46,045 nucleotides of DNA, from assembly GCA_001002765.1 (NCBI GenBank), contig LCMS01000006.1:1-46045 (forward strand). The letters are read 5' to 3'. Of this stretch, positions 40,632-46,045 are shown piece by piece; positions within the stretch are counted from its first letter, which is position 1; each line of letters begins with the position of its first letter. The notes beneath the pieces were generated by a model. That model had not been told where the DNA came from, did no database searches, and was given only the letters and a program-made list of their open reading frames with translations. The stretch comes from Candidatus Uhrbacteria bacterium GW2011_GWE2_46_68. GTDB lineage: Bacteria; Patescibacteriota; Patescibacteriia; UBA9934; GWF2-40-263. Made by a program: the position numbers and the translations under genes.

Positions 40632-42821
40632 TCATTCTTCGTCAAAAGGGGTGGGCGGCGTGGTGCCGAAACGTACATAATAACCAGCGCGGTTATCAAG
40701 AAACAATCGCAGACGATCGGCAAAAACTTCCAAGGGTTCATCCGCGTGTGCCCATGCCAGGATATCTTCCTCCGCGTACTGGCGGAAAATCTCGGCCAAA
40801 TCATCTCCCTCTTTTTCGAAAATGAATGACCAATCCAGTTCACTCATCAAGGGGATATGCAATCGATCCCAAGGAGCACGATAATCGTCCGCAAATTTGA
40901 GAATCAAAGAGACATAGGTCGTCGTCTCTCGTTCCAGCACGGTTCCGGTGAGCATAAATCGAATCCAACGATCCTCGCCCATGACCTCAAGCACAAAGGT
41001 GCGCCACACAGGAAGAGAAATGTCCAAATGATCAAACCCTTGCTTATCATACAATTCTCCGAACACTTCCTGTGCCCACCACTGCCGATTCCTCGGGTTA
41101 TCCAAAAGTTCGTGTACATCTTGTAGGGGCAAACGCATGAGTGCTTTGAGAACCAGGTGCACTTGACCACGTACATCTTCCAAAGACTTTGAATTTTTTG
41201 GAATCAATCTCGCTATCCAATTTTTCAAATCATTCGCGGAAAGGAAATCGAGGAATCTTTCCACCAGATTACCGGTAAGCGTCAATGTACGGTCATCAAT
41301 CAGTGTTCTCAAAATCTCTTTATCCACCATAATGAAACTCAAAAAGGTATCAAGACAAGGTCCGCGTCTTTCCAAAGGAATCCGTGCCAACCCGCGTGCA
41401 ATCATAACCAAAGGAATGGCACCTTCTTTGATCATGGCGTGCATTGTGGCCGCATCCACTTCTTCCCATGGAAGCGCTTCGGCGATATTTTTGTACATCT
41501 CTGCTCGATTCCTGGTGCCTCTTGGAATTTGCATGCTCAAAACCACATCATTTCCTATGGCGTAATCCAGGGCTTCTCTGGGGCTGATGATGATCTCACC
41601 GTAGCGAGCATCCAGAAAAACCTTGGCTTGCATATCTATCGTTGGCCGTTTGTCCCATTGGGACATCTCTTTTAGAAGATCATACAGGTGATCCCTGATC
41701 ACTTCCTTCAACGTCTCGGAGATTCCCGGAGCCAAAAGCGCGATACGATCCATGACGCGGGAAACAGCCTCGTTCCGTTCGAAACGGGACAAGATTTGAA
41801 GTCCTTGCGCATATTCATAGACGCGTACAGATACGACAGCAGACAATGGACGCCCCAACAGAGCAAGTAAAGCCTGGGTAGTAAACCATGCTTCAACAAA
41901 ACTCGAAGGACCGCGTACAGAATCACCCATCTCCCCTTCTTCCACTGCGCTGCGCGCAATACGGCAAGACCTCAGGGGCAATGCCTCAAGTGCCTGAAGC
42001 CAAAGATCATGATGATGCAAAATTCTTTCTGTTCCAGAAAAAAACTCACGCCACCACATTTCGTTATACAAATCCACATTGACTTGCAGTTTGGAAAAAT
42101 CGGGTTCCAACCTTCTCGCTTTCGAGGCGAGATGCTGCACCGATTGCACCGTCAGAGGCAAAAATGTTCTACCGCAACGGACGGGTGAAACTCGCGTCTT
42201 CAACTCCTGAATCTTCAAAAACCACGATTTCGCTTTTTCCTGCGATGCCACGATCAAATCACGGAAAAACAAGGCGACCGAACGTTGCCAAACGATCCCG
42301 GCCACGAATGTTTCCCCTGACGCTTGACCTCGTTGCTTTGCAATCTCTCGCCGTGCCAACTGATCGATCGCTGTCTTTTCCCATTCTTCAAAAGCAGCAG
42401 CAGAGAGGGTCATCCCGGGTCGCCAGCCCAAAGAAAGAAAATGATCCGTGGAATCGATTACACGTCGCACAAAATCTTCAGCCGCCTCTTGCATGGAGTT
42501 ATACCTCAACACCAGTCCGGCTTGAATCAAGGGGTCGGCCACGGCCATCAAACGCGATTGGTCCGCAAGCGTGATAAAAGACTGCTCATGCTTTTGCGCC
42601 AATCGTTGCAAGACAGGCATCAAACCAAAACCGATCAACAGCCCAACCGGATATCCTCGCCACATCACTGCACCGTGATTGGTGCGTGTTTCCTTGTGAT
42701 TGATCTTGTCGTCAAGGGCATCCAAAAAACCGCGGAAAGGAGTAAAAATACCAAACGTCTTGTCGACTTCCGGCCGAGGAACAAGGAAGTACATTTCTTC
42801 ATTGGAAGGAACAAACGTCAT
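40632..42821 (-). CDS. Large unknown protein, SD-led
   Basis: 729 residues, soluble, predominantly helical, no recognised domain. SD GGAGGTTTC directly precedes the ATG. Segments such as MWRGYPVGLLIGFGLMPVLQ (about 53) and long amphipathic helices throughout suggest a helical-repeat scaffold; the C-terminus is acidic (TPPTPFDEE). No signal peptide, cysteine cluster or nucleotide-binding loop is seen. First unknown of a minus-strand group with the two small genes upstream; 112 nt and a terminator separate it from them. Confidence 0.85.
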   Translation of the reverse strand: MTFVPSNEEMYFLVPRPEVDKTFGIFTPFRGFLDALDDKINHKETRTNHGAVMWRGYPVGLLIGFGLMPVLQRLAQKHEQSFITLADQSRLMAVADPLIQAGLVLRYNSMQEAAEDFVRRVIDSTDHFLSLGWRPGMTLSAAAFEEWEKTAIDQLARREIAKQRGQASGETFVAGIVWQRSVALFFRDLIVASQEKAKSWFLKIQELKTRVSPVRCGRTFLPLTVQSVQHLASKARRLEPDFSKLQVNVDLYNEMWWREFFSGTERILHHHDLWLQALEALPLRSCRIARSAVEEGEMGDSVRGPSSFVEAWFTTQALLALLGRPLSAVVSVRVYEYAQGLQILSRFERNEAVSRVMDRIALLAPGISETLKEVIRDHLYDLLKEMSQWDKRPTIDMQAKVFLDARYGEIIISPREALDYAIGNDVVLSMQIPRGTRNRAEMYKNIAEALPWEEVDAATMHAMIKEGAIPLVMIARGLARIPLERRGPCLDTFLSFIMVDKEILRTLIDDRTLTLTGNLVERFLDFLSANDLKNWIARLIPKNSKSLEDVRGQVHLVLKALMRLPLQDVHELLDNPRNRQWWAQEVFGELYDKQGFDHLDISLPVWRTFVLEVMGEDRWIRFMLTGTVLERETTTYVSLILKFADDYRAPWDRLHIPLMSELDWSFIFEKEGDDLAEIFRQYAEEDILAWAHADEPLEVFADRLRLFLDNRAGYYVRFGTTPPTPFDEE

Positions 42822-42895
42822 GAAACCTCCAAAAGTTGGAAAGGTTGATGAGCGCAGGAAAAATATTTTTTCCTTCGATCACCAAAAATAGAAAG

Positions 42896-42919
42896 GCCCG
42901 ACCGGTCAGCCGGCCGGGC
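42896..42919 (-). terminator. Terminator after the 42934 gene
   Basis: GCCCG/CGGGC with inner CCGG/CCGG pairing. On the minus strand it is followed by CTTTCTATTTTT. Confidence 0.7.
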
Positions 42920-42933
42920 ACGTCATACCCGTT

Positions 42934-43827
42934 TTACAAATCGAGACCATCCGCCACATCTTGGGTGGCAGAAGCGGCATCTTCCGCCTCAAGCAACGGA
43001 GCCGCGCGAAGCGCGGCACGACGCTGGGTATAGCATCGCCGTGCTTCATCCAACTCATCATCATCCACCTCGATCCGGTAATCCGAGATCTCCTCAAACG
43101 AATCAACCTCGATCCCGTATCGCCCAAAGATCTCCACTACCTCACCGGAGAGCGTTGTGTCCTCCCCATCTGCATACTCCCCATCGTGTAGATCCTCATC
43201 ATCATTGGCATCAAACGGACGATGGACGAACATCACTGCTGAAATGATTACCTCGCGCAGACTGCGCCCGGTACCTTCCACATCTTCCTCAAGCATATCT
43301 CCCCAATCTTCCCGATCCTTGAGCTTGGCAGCCCAGGAAAGAAGGACGAAGTGGGAAAACCGCTCCCGATCTTCCGTATCAAATGCATCACTCAACATGG
43401 CATCAAAAACGATATCCGCCTCCGCGATCATGGCGATCGCACTGGGCAGATCGCCTTGTGCACGCACAATGTCCACAAGCGCTGAAGCTGTGAATTGCGC
43501 TCGCACCATCTCCGCGCTTGCCTCATCGTCTCCGACAAGGCCGATGACAGCATCGAGTGCCTGTGCCCGTCCAAAACGGGAAAGCCCTGTAGCGTTATCA
43601 GAGGAAAGGATCCTCAAAGCTGTATTTGGATCAGTTCCCACCGCCTCTTTGATCTCGGAAACCGTCTTTGCATCGACCCGATTTCCGCTGTCATCAATAG
43701 GATCGCGTCCGGAAGACACGGCCCCCAGAACCGACAGTATCTCTCCGGCTGACCGACCGCCATTTGCAAGGGCGGCCGGGACATATTCGCGAAGATTGAT
43801 GAGTGAAGTGCTCCTCTTTTTTGCCAT
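42934..43827 (-). CDS. Unknown acidic protein, SD-led
   Basis: 297 residues. SD AGGAGGATTCC immediately before the ATG. Basic N-terminus (AKKRSTSLINLREYVPAAL), a helical centre and an acidic C-terminal third (DANDDEDLHDGEYADGEDT; later EVDDDELDEARR). No transmembrane segment, no family recognised. GC-rich codons compared with the core operons. 9 nt separate it from the gene upstream, so the two are cotranscribed. Confidence 0.85.
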   Translation of the reverse strand: MAKKRSTSLINLREYVPAALANGGRSAGEILSVLGAVSSGRDPIDDSGNRVDAKTVSEIKEAVGTDPNTALRILSSDNATGLSRFGRAQALDAVIGLVGDDEASAEMVRAQFTASALVDIVRAQGDLPSAIAMIAEADIVFDAMLSDAFDTEDRERFSHFVLLSWAAKLKDREDWGDMLEEDVEGTGRSLREVIISAVMFVHRPFDANDDEDLHDGEYADGEDTTLSGEVVEIFGRYGIEVDSFEEISDYRIEVDDDELDEARRCYTQRRAALRAAPLLEAEDAASATQDVADGLDL

Positions 43828-43836
43828 GGAATCCTC

Positions 43837-44241
43837 CTAGCTCTCGGAAAGAGTGAGTTTGTGGGACATCTGGTGATCCCTGGAGGCCTGCGTCAGAAGG
43901 GCAAGGACCTTGCTCCTCATAGGCTTGAGTTCTCCAAGGGCCTTGAGAATCTCTTGGCTCCCTGGGGTCGGAAATTCCCGACCATCCACCATCGTGGTCG
44001 TAGGCACGAGATCGGCGGCCTTCTTATCGTACTTGATGTGGCCGCTCACCATAGCGGCGATATCCTCAGCCTCATACAAGCTCAAGATGTCTGCACCACT
44101 CCTTGCGACGAGATCCAGAAGATTCGTGACGAGAGCAGACCGGCTGTCCACGATCTCGCCGGATTCTCCGATCCTGACATAGGAGTTGAGGGCAAAGACG
44201 AAATCAGAAAAGTTCACACGCTGTTGCTTGGCGCTTGCCAT
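43837..44241 (-). CDS. Unknown small protein, SD-led
   Basis: 134 residues, SD AAGGAGACC 6-12 nt before the ATG. Helical and soluble: FSDFVFALNSYVRIGESGEI (about 11-30), DLVARSGADILSLYEAEDIAAM (about 49-70), then a Ser/Leu-rich end. The same SD strength and GC-leaning codons as the 42934 gene. No family recognised. It may act with that gene, judging by the 9-nt spacing. Confidence 0.82.
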   Translation of the reverse strand: MASAKQQRVNFSDFVFALNSYVRIGESGEIVDSRSALVTNLLDLVARSGADILSLYEAEDIAAMVSGHIKYDKKAADLVPTTTMVDGREFPTPGSQEILKALGELKPMRSKVLALLTQASRDHQMSHKLTLSES

Positions 44242-44336
44242 GGTCGTTGGTCTCCTTGTGAAAAGAACGTTTCATGAGGGAGAACCGATCCCCTCAATGA
44301 CCCAACAACCTAAGCGTTTTGGACCAAAAAGTCAAG

Positions 44337-44363
44337 AAAAAACCACTCTTTCTTGAGTGGTTT
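44337..44363 (-). terminator. Terminator of the J-domain gene
   Basis: AAACCACTC (44340-44348) pairs with GAGTGGTTT (44355-44363). On the minus strand it is followed by TTTC. Confidence 0.8.
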
Positions 44364-44376
44364 GCGTCAAAATCCC

Positions 44377-44898
44377 TTATTTTTGGACCAATTTTATCCA
44401 AAGATCTCCGGACTCTCCTCCCTTGGCCCCATTGGCTCCCAGATGCGGTAATCTCGCCAAAATTTCCCCTGGCGGTACGCGCAAAAGGAAACTCTCCTTC
44501 TTTCCCGGAATGGTCAGAGACACCATGCCTCCACGCTCCAAAATGGAAGAAGAAACTTCGACAACCATGAGCACATCGGCTCCACGCTGGGATTCCACAG
44601 GCGCATGTTCACGCAGAAGATCAAGAACGCTTTGCGCTTCCGTATTCAGTTGGAAAAATCCGAGCACACTTTCGATAGGCTCAAACTGACGATCGTAACG
44701 GCGGCGCTTACGCACATCTCGCAACACCTCATAGGCTTCGCCGACTTCCCGAAATCGCGCTTCAAACCCCGGGTCATCCGGATGACGATCGGGGTGAAAC
44801 TCGGCTGCCAGTCGCCGATAAGCCTTCTTGATGTCCTGGGGAGTTGCGTTATGTGCCACTCCCAGGACGTTGTAATACGTCTTGGGTGTGGTTGGCAT
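44377..44898 (-). CDS. J-domain co-chaperone, short
   Basis: 173 residues. J-domain at about 6-70 with [20 protein letters not shown] and the invariant HPD in [10 protein letters not shown]; closes with [10 protein letters not shown]. After a linker, the last 70 residues resemble one DnaJ C-terminal substrate domain ([21 protein letters not shown], then [21 protein letters not shown]), so it is CbpA-like without the zinc finger and shortened. It would stimulate DnaK on specific clients. SD GGAGG 9-13 nt upstream. Sits next to the unknown SD-led genes, which could be clients or partners. Confidence 0.93.
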   Translation of the reverse strand: MPTTPKTYYNVLGVAHNATPQDIKKAYRRLAAEFHPDRHPDDPGFEARFREVGEAYEVLRDVRKRRRYDRQFEPIESVLGFFQLNTEAQSVLDLLREHAPVESQRGADVLMVVEVSSSILERGGMVSLTIPGKKESFLLRVPPGEILARLPHLGANGAKGGESGDLWIKLVQK

Positions 44899-44967
44899 GG
44901 AAAAGAACCTCCAAAAAAGGGTGCTTCACCGTACGAGGAAAAACACCTTTTGTCAATCGAGGTGATG

Positions 44968-45006
44968 GGGGCAAACGGCCATTTGCCCCTTACCGACCGT
45001 TTGACC
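44968..45006. repeat. Short hairpin repeat
   Basis: GGGGCAAA (44968-44975) pairs with TTTGCCCC (44982-44989). The motif GGGGCAAACGGCC also occurs at 11226-11238 in the large hairpin before the GC-rich island. Confidence 0.6.
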
Positions 45007-46017
45007 CTACAAAGCAATCCTTGTTCCCACAAACTTTTTTCGCTGAAAACACGCCTTCACATTTGCGATATTTTTTCCGTTAAGAATCGCTACTTCAATC
45101 CCCGCCCGTGCGGCAAGGCGTGAGGCAATGGGATCAAAAGGTGCATTCATACCCGGTTTCCATTCACCCCCGATCAATGCCTGATATTCCTTCCAAGTCA
45201 TCTCGGGCAAAGCTTTTGCACTTGGATCTTTGCGTGGGTCAGCTGTATACACATAATCAATATTGGAAAAATTAAACACTTGGCTTGCCCCTAAACGTTT
45301 GGCAAGACACACGGCCACATAATCGGTAGACCATCCGGGTTTCCATCCGGCCGCCACTAAAAGAGGGTATGCGCTTTTTTGAGGAACCTGGTGCGGATTT
45401 TTGAACACGCGTGGATGCGCGATCCCTCGAAATATCGTCCGTAATAAATGCCCGTTTAATCTCGTGGCATGAATCCCCAGCCAATCAAGATCATCACGTG
45501 TGAGTGTTCCTATTTCCCCCGCAGCCTGTTGATATTTTCTGCATACACTTCCTCCCCCCACCACCACAGCAAATTTTTTTCCTTTTTTTATTTCGTGCAA
45601 AAGAAGTGTGCGAAGAGATTTGAGAAACAAAACATCAATTCCCTCGGGCGGAACCACAAGCGATCCGCCAATTGAAAGAACGATAACCACGTTTGTTCCC
45701 CACCCCACAAGCCAAAGCAGCATAGCAGCCAAAAGAGCCGGAACAAATCCTCGCACATCAAATCCGTCAATGACACTACTTACGATCCAAAGCATGAAGG
45801 CGTTTAAAACAAAAACAAAAAGCCCCAAGGTGATGATCGTAACGGGTAAAGTGAGAATAAAAAGAAGGGGTCTTACAAAAGCATTCACTAGCCCCAAAAT
45901 AAATGCGGCCAACAATGCATATCCAAATGAGGTTACTTCAAAACCAGGAACGATCATCGCGATTGCCATAAACGCAATGGCATTGATGATCCAGCGAAAA
46001 AGAAATGTCGTCATCAT
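45007..46017 (-). CDS. Holin-like membrane domain fused to UMP kinase
   Basis: 336 residues. Residues 1-105 contain four transmembrane helices in the pattern of the phage-holin-4/PF04020-like family (IVPGFEVTSFGYALLAAFIL, NAFVRPLLFILTLPVTIITL, ending DGFDVRGFVPALLAAMLL). From about 108 an amino-acid-kinase domain begins (VVIVLSIGGSLVVPPEGIDV), with VVVGGGSVCRKYQQAA, FNFSNIDYVYTADPRKDP and NAPFDPIASRLAA, matching archaeal-type UMP kinase (PyrH). UMP kinase makes UDP for nucleotide and glycan synthesis and is normally soluble. The frame is open across the join and the kinase part has no ATG of its own at the family start. A sequencing error joining two genes is the alternative. Confidence 0.88.
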   Translation of the reverse strand: MMTTFLFRWIINAIAFMAIAMIVPGFEVTSFGYALLAAFILGLVNAFVRPLLFILTLPVTIITLGLFVFVLNAFMLWIVSSVIDGFDVRGFVPALLAAMLLWLVGWGTNVVIVLSIGGSLVVPPEGIDVLFLKSLRTLLLHEIKKGKKFAVVVGGGSVCRKYQQAAGEIGTLTRDDLDWLGIHATRLNGHLLRTIFRGIAHPRVFKNPHQVPQKSAYPLLVAAGWKPGWSTDYVAVCLAKRLGASQVFNFSNIDYVYTADPRKDPSAKALPEMTWKEYQALIGGEWKPGMNAPFDPIASRLAARAGIEVAILNGKNIANVKACFQRKKFVGTRIAL

Positions 46018-46045
46018 ATAAATAGGTTAAAACGAATTCTCCAAT

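Noticed and set aside
3540-46017. Recoding of TGA as glycine, known in some CPR lineages
   Set aside because: Genes such as mreC, the TPR protein and the DciA-like gene end in TGA at family-appropriate lengths, and no core gene needs TGA readthrough.

Overview
The window reads like a chromosome segment of a candidate phyla radiation (Patescibacteria, probably Parcubacteria-like) bacterium. The grounds are a eukaryote/archaea-type glycyl-tRNA synthetase, a DUF4012 protein inside a glycosyltransferase operon, an archaeal-type UMP kinase domain, tightly packed operons, and many core genes without a Shine-Dalgarno (SD) sequence, some apparently leaderless. The standard code is used: TGA is a real stop, for example in the mreC/mreD ATGA overlap. 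The lineage is an inference; no 16S rRNA gene is present.

Layout. 1-3.3 kb: an AT-rich stretch that looks like integron gene cassettes. Three single genes (a kinase-like protein, a helical-repeat protein and a SemiSWEET) are each followed by an attC-like site. Next come a small unknown gene and tRNA-Thr(GGT). 3.5-9.5 kb (minus): a compact housekeeping operon, lipoprotein-frr-glyQS-M16 peptidase-tpiA-TPR protein. 9.6-10.6 kb: holB. 10.8-16.1 kb (plus): a GC-rich island. It opens with a strong promoter and an attenuator-like RNA, carries five or six SD-led genes of unknown function separated by a recurring 73-nt double hairpin, and ends in five back-to-back stem-loops.

16.4-26.7 kb (minus): a probable ten-gene operon for cell-surface glycans and shape (HTH regulator, tsaB, MscS-like, three GT2 enzymes, DUF4012, a second MreB, a GT4 enzyme, a TrmB-type regulator). 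A 182-bp palindromic element sits between the SD and the start codon of the second mreB. 26.8-29 kb (plus): a PP2C-like/membrane/beta-propeller protein. 29-30.2 kb (minus): rplJ-rplL with an L10 leader. 30.2-32.1 kb: an HD-domain protein and a divergent GspE-N-like protein without an ATPase domain. 32.3-36.7 kb (minus): mreB-mreC-mreD-PBP2. 36.7-40.4 kb (minus): a UvrD-like helicase-nuclease, a DciA-like protein and a membrane protein; a second copy of the palindromic element lies at the helicase start. 40.6-44.9 kb (minus): three unknown SD-led genes and a J-domain protein. 45-46 kb (minus): a holin-like membrane domain fused to UMP kinase.

Functionally, the core consists of translation (glyQS, frr, rplJ, rplL, tsaB), replication and repair (holB, helicase-nuclease, dciA), central metabolism (tpiA, UMP kinase) and envelope building (two MreBs, MreC, MreD, PBP2, glycosyltransferases). 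The unusual material is the possible cassette array, the GC-rich island with its conserved double hairpins and RNA-like ends, and the palindromic element placed at two translation starts.
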